Shown here piece after piece: positions 1-5,649 of a stretch of DNA of 5,650 nucleotides. The position numbers and the translations under genes are program-made. Under the pieces are notes generated by a model, which was not told the DNA's origin, searched no databases, and saw only the letters and a list, made by a program, of their open reading frames with translations. Position 1 is the stretch's first letter. Each line of letters begins with the position of its first letter. The stretch comes from Candidatus Kaiserbacteria bacterium RIFCSPHIGHO2_02_FULL_54_11b. Its GTDB lineage: Bacteria > Patescibacteriota > Minisyncoccia > Phycocordibacterales > UBA2100. The stretch spans positions 1 through 5,650 of the forward strand of contig MFLH01000013.1 in NCBI GenBank assembly GCA_001781275.1, read 5' to 3'.

Positions 1-1
1 C

Positions 2-409
2 ATCGGTACACCGCAGCAGATACGCGCGCAAAAGCAGGACGCGATACGTGTGCAAGACCTGCAGAATATTCAGTGGCAGATCGTCAACTTCTGGCAGCAG
101 AAGGAAAAATTGCCGGCGGCACTTGCCGAGCTCAATGATCCAATCACCAACTACATCCTTCCGGTCGATCCAAAAACCGGCGAATCCTACAAATATTCAT
201 CGACCGGAGCGCGTTCGTTCAAACTTTGCGCGACGTTCACAGAAGAAGGTGGTACCACTGGTGCGCTGAGCCGTCCCATCCCGATGCCGACTGAGCCCAT
301 GACCAATGGCAAAGAGATTCAAGATAATTGGCAGCATGGGACAGGGGAGGTGTGCTTTGATCGCACGATAGACCCAGAACGATACCCGCCCTATCCAAAG
401 ACCCGCTAA
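2..409 (+). CDS. C-terminal part of a DUF5671-like protein, function unknown (5' end outside window)
   Basis: The reading frame is open from the first full codon (ATC at 2-4) to TAA at 407-409, giving 135 visible residues; the true start lies upstream. A GTG at 50-52 is in frame, but the coding pattern continues upstream of it, so it is not taken as the start. The visible part has no membrane helix or signal peptide. It begins with a polar, helical stretch (RAQKQDAIRVQDLQNIQWQI), followed by an LPAALAEL segment, a DPKTGESYKY turn-rich segment, a beta-like SFKLCATF strand and a terminal CFDRTIDPERYPPYPKTR. Two cysteines (in KLCATF and EVCFD) could pair. From memory this matches the soluble C-terminal tail of Parcubacterial membrane proteins annotated as DUF5671, in which several membrane helices precede it. 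The attribution is a family resemblance, not a search result. A pseudopilin-like C-terminal domain is the main alternative, since the LPxxLxEL...DPxTGxxYxY pattern recalls such proteins. It reads in the same direction as leuS, 174 bp upstream of it. Confidence 0.7.
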   Translation: MGTPQQIRAQKQDAIRVQDLQNIQWQIVNFWQQKEKLPAALAELNDPITNYILPVDPKTGESYKYSSTGARSFKLCATFTEEGGTTGALSRPIPMPTEPMTNGKEIQDNWQHGTGEVCFDRTIDPERYPPYPKTR

Positions 410-583
410 GGCCCCATCTGCATTGTTGCGGGTCCCAAGCGTCGCACTCAACGTACTTCTGTACGTCTCATGCGCCACTTTGCCCGCGCCGCGCATCTGA
501 TTGAGCACAATCACCTACTGGGTGGGCCCTATCGTGCTTTCGGACGCATTAAAGATTACCCGTACTTGTGCTAGTCTATCTCC
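410..583. other. Spacer with several small inverted repeats upstream of leuS
   Basis: This 174-bp gap holds no convincing gene. It contains nested inverted repeats: GCGGGT (428-433) with GCCCGC (482-487, one G-T pair), CGCA (443-446) with TGCG (471-474), and ACGTAC (451-456) with GTACGT (461-466) around a TTCT loop. A second hairpin is TGATTG (498-503) with CAATCA (508-513). Neither is followed by a T tract, so they are not textbook intrinsic terminators, although the first could end the upstream transcript. The stretch GGGCCCTATCGT (524-535) followed by GGACGC (542-547) resembles the acceptor stem and D-arm of bacterial tRNA-Glu. The anticodon arm, T arm and 3' acceptor strand are absent, so no tRNA gene is called. 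Confidence 0.35.
549..577 (+). promoter_or_regulatory. Candidate leuS promoter with extended -10, implying a leaderless start
   Basis: TTAAAG at 549-554 could act as a weak -35 box. It is separated by exactly 17 bp from TAGTCT at 572-577, which is preceded by TGC (569-571), giving the extended -10 pattern TGnTAnnnT. A transcript starting about seven bases after this -10 would begin at or next to the leuS ATG (584-586). There is no Shine-Dalgarno-like purine tract in the bases just before that ATG (the run is CTATCTCC), which agrees with leaderless translation. The hexamers are poor matches to consensus, so this rests mainly on spacing and position. Confidence 0.35.
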
Positions 584-3500
584 ATGAAGTCGTACGACCA
601 CAACAAGATAGAGAAAAAGTGGCAGAAAGAGTGGGAAAAGAAAGGACTCTATAAGACTCCGGATACGGTCAAGGGAAAAGATAATTTCAATCTTCTCGTT
701 GAATTTCCGTACCCTTCCGGCAACCTCCATGTGGGGCACTGGTACGCGTTTGCGCTGCCCGATATTTTGGCGCGCGCGATGCGTATGCAGGGCAAAAATG
801 TCCTGTATCCGATAGGCTTCGATGCCTTCGGACTTCCGGCCGAGAATGCAGCTATCAAAAACAAGCTCAATCCGCGCAAGTGGACCGAGGGCAATATCAA
901 ATACATGAAAGAGCAGATACGCTCGATGGGTACTTCATTCGACTGGTCGCGCGAAGTGCAGACGATCGATCCCGGGTATTACAAATGGACGCAGTGGATG
1001 TTTTTGCAGTTTTACAAAAACGGACTCGTGTATCGCAAAGAGACTGCCGTCAACTGGTGCCCCAAGGATAAGACGGTACTCGCCAACGAGCAGGTGGTGG
1101 ATGGAAAATGCGAGCGCTGTGACAGCGAGGTCATTCAAAAGCAGATGCTCCAGTGGAACATCAAGATAACCGATTATGCAGACCGACTTATCGACGACTT
1201 AGAACCACTCGATTGGCCAAAGGAGATCAAAGAATCACAGAAAAATTGGATAGGCCGGAGCGAAGGCGCAGAGATAGACTTCCCGCTGATTTTTGCAAAT
1301 GACAAGAAATACAAGTTTGTAATGCTGCATGGGTACAAGAGCAAAGGAGAAAGTCCAAGATGGAAATGGTTGAAATCTGAATTAGAGAAGTTCGGCCATG
1401 AAGTTGTCATACCTACGCTGCCGAATACAGAGCATCCAAAAGAAAACGAGCAAGTAGCAGCTGCGCTGAATGCGACAACCTACGATGAGAACACGGTGCT
1501 TGTCGGGCACAGTCTGGGTGGATTGGTTGCAATGAAAGTGGCCGAGCGGCTCAATAATAAGATTGCCCGTCTCGTTATCGTTGCCAGCGCCATGAATCCA
1601 GCGTATCCAGGATACGTAGAAAGACCATTTCGCAAAGACTTTGATTGGGATATCGATGTTGAAAAAATCAAAGCGATAGCCCCAAATCGAGTTGTGCTGT
1701 CTGATGTACAGGAAATAACACGAGCGCCATATCTGAAAGACCTTGCGAAGCAGCTGGACGCTCAGCTGGTTGAGACTAAAGCGGTCAAGGAGCATTTTAT
1801 GGCAGATAAAGAGCCGGATATGTTGATGTGGTTACGGCCGACGATACGAGTATTCACCACCCGTGCAGACACGCTCTTCGGCGCCACGTATCTCGTGCTC
1901 GCCCCCGAACATCCCTGGATCATGCTCGCGCTCGACGAAAAGCATAATGTCCTTTCAAACAAAAGCGAAGTAAAAACGTACGTTGAAGCAGCAAAGAAAA
2001 AGACGGAGCTTGAGCGACAGACGAATCAGAAAGAAAAAACAGGGGTCGAGCTGAAGGGTATAAAAGCGATCAATCCGGCTACAGGCAAAGAAATCCCTGT
2101 GTACGTCGCTGATTATGTACTCGGCCATTACGGTACAGGTGCTGTCATGGGTGTCCCTGCGCATGATGAGCGCGATAATGAATTTGCAAATAAATACGGA
2201 ATTGCCATTGTAGAGACTTTGGAGCCGGTTGTCGTAGTTACCAAAGGAGGTGATGCAATAAAGGCGGGACAGCCATTCACCGATAGGAATTCCATCCTCG
2301 CTATTGTTAAGCACTGGTCGGAAGAGAAATACCTCGCAGTGAAGTATCTGCCGACCGATGTGAAGGGCTTTGTTTCGGGTGGCATTGAGCAAAACGAAGA
2401 TGCTGTAGCTGCCGGAAAGCGGGAGATCCGTGAAGAGACAGGGTACGTGCATGCGAAGTTCATTCGCAAGCTCGGAAGTACCATTCACTGCAAATATTTT
2501 AGCGACAACTATCAGAAAAACATGCTGGTGCACTTCGCACCGCTGTTGTTCGAACTCGAAGACGATACTCGAGGCGACGTAGAGCCGCATGAGGCGTCGC
2601 GTCACGAAGTGACGTGGATGACCGAGAAAGAGATGGATACGTTCATCAATCGAGAAGATATGCGTATCGCGTGGCAGCGAGCGAACGGCTCTTCTTTTTA
2701 TGGCGGTGACGGTATTCTTGCGAATTCAGGCCCTTTTGATGGGATGACGACGGAAAAAGGGGAGAAGGCTATTGCACAGAAATTTGGGAGTGCGAAGAAG
2801 ACATACAAACTTCGGGATTGGATCGTATCGCGCCAGCGTTACTGGGGTGTGCCCATTCCAATGATCCACTGTCCGAAGTGTGGCGCTGTCCCTGTCCCTG
2901 ATAAAGAGCTGCCGGTGAAGCTGCCGGAGGTCAAGGATTATCTTCCAGAAGGTAGCGGCAAATCGCCGCTCGCAAAAGCAAAAAAGTGGGTGCAGGTGAA
3001 GTGTCCGCAGTGCAAGGGGAAAGCCGAACGCGAGACGGATACGCTCGATACCTTTGTGGATTCCTCGTGGTATTTCTTACGCTATACGGACCCGAAGAAT
3101 AAAAAGAAATTTGCTGATGCGAAGAAAATGCAAAACTGGATGCCTGTCGACCTCTACAGCGGGGGAGCGGAACACACGACGATGCACTTGCTCTACAGCC
3201 GCTTCTGGCACAAAGCACTCTTTGACCTCGGTCTGGTCAAGGATGCAGAGCCCTATAAGCGGCGCATGAATCGCAGCATTATCCTCGGGCCCGATGGGCA
3301 AAAAATGAGCAAATCTCATGGCAATGTGATAGATCCCGATGAGGTTGTGGCGCGACTCGGGGCGGACACCGTGCGCATGTACCTCGCCTTTATCGGCCCG
3401 TACAACGAGGTGAGCAATTATCCGTGGAATCCTGATGGGGTCGTCGGGGTGCGACGCTTCTTGGAGCGTATCGTGCGAGCGACGGAATTTGTACAAGACG

Positions 3501-3970
3501 ATGCAAGTGAATTACTGACAACAGAACTTCAACACACTATAAAAAAAGTTGGGAACGATGTGAAAGCACTCAAATTCAACACTGCTATCAGCCAGCTCAT
3601 GATATTTCTAAACCTGCTCGAAAAAACCAAGCACATAGGCAGGACACAATGGGCGACTCTGCTTCTGCTCCTCGCCCCGTTCGCTCCGCATCTGGCGGAG
3701 GAACTTTGGAGCGTGGCCGGACATGACACGTCTATCCACCTTGAACCTTGGCCCAGCTACGATGAGAAACTACTCCTTGAAAAAGAGATGCCCATCGCGA
3801 TCCAGATAAACGGCAAGACTCGAGGAGAAGTTTTCGTGGCCTCGGATGCTACGAAAGAGACTGTGGAGGCAGCCGCGCGCGAGGCTGTCGCTGCGCGTTT
3901 GGAAGGCAAAAAAATCCTCCGCACGATCGTGGTGCCGGGAAGACTCGTGAATTTTGTCGTCGAAGAATAA
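584..3970 (+). CDS. leuS: Leucyl-tRNA synthetase with inserted alpha/beta hydrolase and Nudix domains
   Basis: This class Ia synthetase charges tRNA-Leu with leucine in the cytoplasm. It has 1128 residues against roughly 800-880 for ordinary bacterial LeuRS. The class I motif HVGH is at residues 49-52, and GFDAFGLPAENAA follows at 78-90. The WCPKD/CERC zinc-knuckle-like region spans 158-179, and the CP1 editing domain starts after WIGRSEG (222-228). The editing motifs are TTRADT (425-430) and GTGAVMGVPAHDERD (517-531), including the conserved aspartates D528 and D531. The chain then runs through RDWIVSRQRYWG (744-755), CPKC (763-766) with CPQC (807-810) as probable zinc ligands, ETDTLDTF (817-824) and KMSKS (907-911). 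The helical anticodon-binding domain is about 940-1066, and the small C-terminal tRNA-binding domain is about 1069-1128. About 340 extra residues lie in two blocks within CP1, listed separately. No large leucine-specific domain precedes KMSKS, as in Bacillus-type enzymes. ATG at 584 is chosen because the usual N-terminal helix (YDHNKIEKKWQKEWEKKG) follows at once. It converges on cysS. Confidence 0.97.
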   Translation: MKSYDHNKIEKKWQKEWEKKGLYKTPDTVKGKDNFNLLVEFPYPSGNLHVGHWYAFALPDILARAMRMQGKNVLYPIGFDAFGLPAENAAIKNKLNPRKWTEGNIKYMKEQIRSMGTSFDWSREVQTIDPGYYKWTQWMFLQFYKNGLVYRKETAVNWCPKDKTVLANEQVVDGKCERCDSEVIQKQMLQWNIKITDYADRLIDDLEPLDWPKEIKESQKNWIGRSEGAEIDFPLIFANDKKYKFVMLHGYKSKGESPRWKWLKSELEKFGHEVVIPTLPNTEHPKENEQVAAALNATTYDENTVLVGHSLGGLVAMKVAERLNNKIARLVIVASAMNPAYPGYVERPFRKDFDWDIDVEKIKAIAPNRVVLSDVQEITRAPYLKDLAKQLDAQLVETKAVKEHFMADKEPDMLMWLRPTIRVFTTRADTLFGATYLVLAPEHPWIMLALDEKHNVLSNKSEVKTYVEAAKKKTELERQTNQKEKTGVELKGIKAINPATGKEIPVYVADYVLGHYGTGAVMGVPAHDERDNEFANKYGIAIVETLEPVVVVTKGGDAIKAGQPFTDRNSILAIVKHWSEEKYLAVKYLPTDVKGFVSGGIEQNEDAVAAGKREIREETGYVHAKFIRKLGSTIHCKYFSDNYQKNMLVHFAPLLFELEDDTRGDVEPHEASRHEVTWMTEKEMDTFINREDMRIAWQRANGSSFYGGDGILANSGPFDGMTTEKGEKAIAQKFGSAKKTYKLRDWIVSRQRYWGVPIPMIHCPKCGAVPVPDKELPVKLPEVKDYLPEGSGKSPLAKAKKWVQVKCPQCKGKAERETDTLDTFVDSSWYFLRYTDPKNKKKFADAKKMQNWMPVDLYSGGAEHTTMHLLYSRFWHKALFDLGLVKDAEPYKRRMNRSIILGPDGQKMSKSHGNVIDPDEVVARLGADTVRMYLAFIGPYNEVSNYPWNPDGVVGVRRFLERIVRATEFVQDDASELLTTELQHTIKKVGNDVKALKFNTAISQLMIFLNLLEKTKHIGRTQWATLLLLLAPFAPHLAEELWSVAGHDTSIHLEPWPSYDEKLLLEKEMPIAIQINGKTRGEVFVASDATKETVEAAAREAVAARLEGKKILRTIVVPGRLVNFVVEE
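1295..1840 (+). other. RBBP9/YdeN-like alpha/beta serine hydrolase domain inserted in LeuRS CP1
   Basis: Residues about 238-419 of LeuRS have no counterpart in ordinary enzymes. They read as a complete small alpha/beta hydrolase of the RBBP9/YdeN type, whose members are about 180 residues long. Visible parts are a first strand and oxyanion loop YKFVMLHGYKSKG (243-255), a helix WKWLKSELEKFGHEVVIPTLP (260-280) and a nucleophile elbow VGHSLGG (307-313) with Ser310. A strand ARLVIVASA (328-336) follows, and the late histidine is EHF (His404). In the usual S-x-x-D-P loop the acid position aligns with Gln376 in LSDVQEIT, with Asp374 two residues earlier, so the catalytic acid is uncertain. Editing-domain sequence resumes at IRVFTTRADT. 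The insertion falls in the strand pair just before the threonine-rich motif. The substrate is unknown. Hydrolysis of an aminoacyl or other ester near the editing site is only a guess. Confidence 0.85.
2225..2701 (+). other. Nudix hydrolase domain inserted in LeuRS CP1
   Basis: Residues about 548-706 of LeuRS form an inserted Nudix domain. The Nudix box GX5EX7REUXEEXGU is matched perfectly at residues 599-621 (2378-2446). Gly599 starts the motif, Glu605 is the first acid, and REIREETGY (613-621) supplies the metal-binding glutamates Glu614, Glu617 and Glu618. Before it lie strands NSILAIVKHW (569-578) and KYLAVKYLP (582-590); after it come HCKYF, MLVHFAPLLFELE and a HEVTWMTEKEMDTF helix typical of the fold. 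LeuRS sequence resumes at GDGILANSGPFDGM (708-721), equivalent to the segment following the editing core in Escherichia coli LeuRS. Nudix enzymes cleave nucleoside diphosphates linked to another moiety, including dinucleoside polyphosphates. Because synthetases make Ap4A and adenylates as side products, local clean-up is a reasonable but untested role. I recall similar Nudix insertions in other Parcubacterial LeuRS but cannot confirm that here. Confidence 0.92.
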
Positions 3971-3994
3971 CGTTACTGTTTAAAAATTCGTGAG
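3944..3994. terminator. Possible stem-loop across the convergent leuS/cysS stop codons
   Basis: CTCGTGAATTTT (3944-3955) can pair in leuS RNA with AAAATTCGTGAG (3983-3994) over 12 positions, including two G-U pairs. The 27-nt loop contains the perfect palindrome TAACGTTA (3968-3975), whose two ends are the stop codons of leuS and cysS. In RNA from the other strand the two central pairs become A-C mismatches, so the structure favours the leuS transcript. There is no following T tract. The position between converging genes suggests termination, but both arms are coding sequence and the pairing could be chance. Confidence 0.3.
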
Positions 3995-5466
3995 GAATTG
4001 CCGGCAGTGTCTTCGAGCTCATATCCCGCAGCCTCTATCTGCAGGCGCAGTTCGTCGGCACGTTGCCAATCCTTATCTTGCCGCGCCTTGTTGCGCTCGT
4101 TGACAAGCGCTTGAATATTTTCAGGAATATCTCCAGCACCGACCTCTTCCTGCATATAGTTTGCTGCGAGCGCACGCGCGGCAGAGTCAGGGTCTTCGAG
4201 TTGAAGACCCAGCACTTTGTCCACGTCAAAAAGCGTTGCGAGTAAGACAGCGGGGGAGAGCGAGGCATCGCGTACCATGTCCCAAAGCATAGCGAGAGCA
4301 CCGGCGGTATCGAGGTCGTCGTTGATGCGCTCCATACATTTCATACTCCAACGTCGGGAAACAGCGCCAGGCTCGGCATCTTTGTAAGACAAACGAAAGG
4401 CCAAAAGTCTGCCATAGGCGGTTTGGGCGGCGCTCAAAGCTTCCCACGTGAAATTCGAATTGGTGCGATAGTGTGCACCGAGAAGGAGATAGCGGAGCGC
4501 AAGGGGATGAAACCCGCGCTCAAGGATGTCCGACAAATAGACGACATGGCCTTCTGACTTTGCGATTTTTGCCCCTTCGAGCTGTAGATGTGCGCGATGC
4601 AGCCAAAAACGCGCGAGTGGCTTTTTGCCGGTCGCGGATTCGGATTGCGCGATCTCGTTGTTGTGATGTACGGGGATGTGCTCGATTCCGCCTGTATGGA
4701 TATCGATCTGGGTGCCGAGGGTCGCGCGTATCATTGCGGAGCATTCGATGTGCCAGCCGGGGAAGCCTTTACCCCACGGGCTGTCCCAACCGATCTTTCG
4801 TGAGCTCTTCCATAGCAAAAAATCGGTTGGATTGCGTTTATCTGCAGCCGCTTTCACCCGTGCTCCTTCTTGCAACCCCGCGAGATTGATGGTGCCAAGC
4901 TTGCCGTAATCGGGGAAACGCGCCGTATCAAAATACACACCGCCTTTTGCGCGGTAGGCGTATCCCTTTTCTTCGAGCGTCTTGATCATGGCGATCTGTG
5001 CCGGCACATGATCGCTCGCGCGGGGAAAGATAGTTTTGTCGGTTTCAATATTCAGCGCACGGATATCTTTGAGAAACAGGTTTGCATATTTCTCACCAAG
5101 GGCGCGCATGTTTTCGAGCGAAAGTGCAAGGCCTTCGCGTTTGAGGCCTTTCGTCATTTTGTCGTCACCTTCGTCGGCATCAGAGGTGAGGTGTCCAAAA
5201 TCGGTGAAGTTGATGGCTTGCTTTACCGCGTAACCGTTGTACTCAAGCGTCCGCCGGAGGATATCGGTAAAGACGAACATCGAAAGGTTGCCGATGTGCT
5301 GGCGGCCGTAGACGGTGGGGCCGCAGTTGTACATGCGGACTTCTTTTGCGTGAGGAGCCGAGGTGAACTCTTGCTTTTCATTTCCCAGCGTATTGTGAAA
5401 GTACAGCGGTAGTCCCAGTTGTGCACTTTTCCGTTTACGGCTAAAGAGATCCAAGAGTCGTCGCAT
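3973..5466 (-). CDS. cysS: Cysteinyl-tRNA synthetase
   Basis: This class Ia synthetase attaches cysteine to tRNA-Cys in the cytoplasm. It has 497 residues, compared with 461 in Escherichia coli. After a short basic N-terminal extension (MRRLLDLFSRKRK) the catalytic core opens with YFHNTL and MYNCGPTVYGRQHIGN. Cys48 is the first zinc ligand and HIGN (57-60) is the class I signature, a form common in CysRS. The other zinc ligands are Cys242 (HIECSAM), His267 and Glu271 (HHNNEIAQS). The KMSKS loop is the variant KIAKS (300-304), keeping the second lysine. Residues 91-102 (GHLTSDADEGDD) are extra relative to E. coli; I recall this form from CPR sequences. The helical C-terminal domain starts near 370 and ends with ERNKARQDKDWQRADELR and a short tail. 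ATG at 5466 lies 3 bp after the stop of the CorA-like gene, with no clear Shine-Dalgarno, suggesting co-transcription and translational coupling. The later start at Met45 would delete conserved sequence. Confidence 0.96.
   Translation of the reverse strand: MRRLLDLFSRKRKSAQLGLPLYFHNTLGNEKQEFTSAPHAKEVRMYNCGPTVYGRQHIGNLSMFVFTDILRRTLEYNGYAVKQAINFTDFGHLTSDADEGDDKMTKGLKREGLALSLENMRALGEKYANLFLKDIRALNIETDKTIFPRASDHVPAQIAMIKTLEEKGYAYRAKGGVYFDTARFPDYGKLGTINLAGLQEGARVKAAADKRNPTDFLLWKSSRKIGWDSPWGKGFPGWHIECSAMIRATLGTQIDIHTGGIEHIPVHHNNEIAQSESATGKKPLARFWLHRAHLQLEGAKIAKSEGHVVYLSDILERGFHPLALRYLLLGAHYRTNSNFTWEALSAAQTAYGRLLAFRLSYKDAEPGAVSRRWSMKCMERINDDLDTAGALAMLWDMVRDASLSPAVLLATLFDVDKVLGLQLEDPDSAARALAANYMQEEVGAGDIPENIQALVNERNKARQDKDWQRADELRLQIEAAGYELEDTAGNSSRIFKQ
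4190..4210 (-). repeat. Perfect 8-bp inverted repeat inside cysS
   Basis: GGGTCTTC (4190-4197) and GAAGACCC (4203-4210) form a perfect 8-bp stem around a 5-nt loop. It lies within cysS codons 420-426 (GLQLEDP), in the helical C-terminal region. No T tract follows on either strand, so it is not called as a terminator. It may be a chance result of codon choice. Confidence 0.4.
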
Positions 5467-5469
5467 ACA

Positions 5470-5649
5470 TTACAGCCATTTCTTGTGTCTAAAGTACCAG
5501 AGCATACCGGACCCTATCACAACGACTGCACTGACAATGATCCAAAAATCATACGGCAGGCCGATGATAGGGTTCGAAGTAGCGTTGATGTCGAAGATGG
5601 CGACGAAAAGAGCGAGCGGGAAGGTGAGGAGCGCCATAATGGTGAGCAC
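5470..5649 (-). CDS. C-terminal end of a CorA-like divalent-cation transporter (5' end outside window)
   Basis: The last 59 codons of a minus-strand gene end with TAA at 5472-5470. The fragment has the two closely spaced membrane helices and basic tail that end CorA-family Mg2+/Co2+ channels. The first helix is about residues 1-19 (VLTIMALLTFPLALFVAIF), followed by a short loop with NPIIGLPYDFW. The second helix is about 35-53 (FWIIVSAVVVIGSGMLWYF), and the chain ends RHKKWL. CorA proteins form pentameric inner-membrane channels with the GMN motif at the end of the first helix. Here the aligned triplet is DIN (residues 20-22), so only the asparagine is kept. The stop codon lies 3 bp before the cysS ATG, making a shared operon likely. 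ZntB-type or other CorA-superfamily members are alternatives, so no gene symbol is given. The regulatory N-terminal domain cannot be seen. Confidence 0.82.
   Translation of the reverse strand: MLTIMALLTFPLALFVAIFDINATSNPIIGLPYDFWIIVSAVVVIGSGMLWYFRHKKWL

Noticed and set aside
197..514. Minus-strand open frame of 105 codons across the upstream gene and the spacer
   Set aside because: It lies mostly antisense to the convincing coding frame ending at 409, shows no recognisable domain, and its start falls in the inverted-repeat spacer.
524..583. A complete tRNA gene before leuS
   Set aside because: Only a 5'-like fragment is visible; there is no anticodon arm, T arm (GTTCGA) or 3' acceptor strand.
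1321..1440. Lower GC of the hydrolase insert as a sign of recent transfer
   Set aside because: A hand count gives 52 of 120 (43%) here, but a LeuRS core stretch (961-1020) is also about 42% and another (3361-3420) is about 58%, so there is no clear contrast.
1295..1840. First LeuRS insertion as an intein or group I/II intron
   Set aside because: There is no Cys/Ser splice start, no terminal HN plus Cys/Ser/Thr, and no LAGLIDADG motif; the insert is fully coding and looks like a folded hydrolase domain.
1955..2605. Long minus-strand open frame (216 codons) antisense to the Nudix part of leuS
   Set aside because: Its translation shows no family motif, and the plus strand encodes well-conserved LeuRS and Nudix motifs throughout, so it is a shadow frame.
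4870..5412. Plus-strand open frame (180 codons) antisense to cysS
   Set aside because: It mirrors the conserved CysRS coding sequence and shows no domain or start signal of its own.
5491..5499. Extended -10-like TGGTACTTT on the minus strand upstream of cysS
   Set aside because: It lies in the WYF codons of the CorA-like gene and has no -35-like hexamer at 16-18 bp; operon read-through explains cysS expression more simply.
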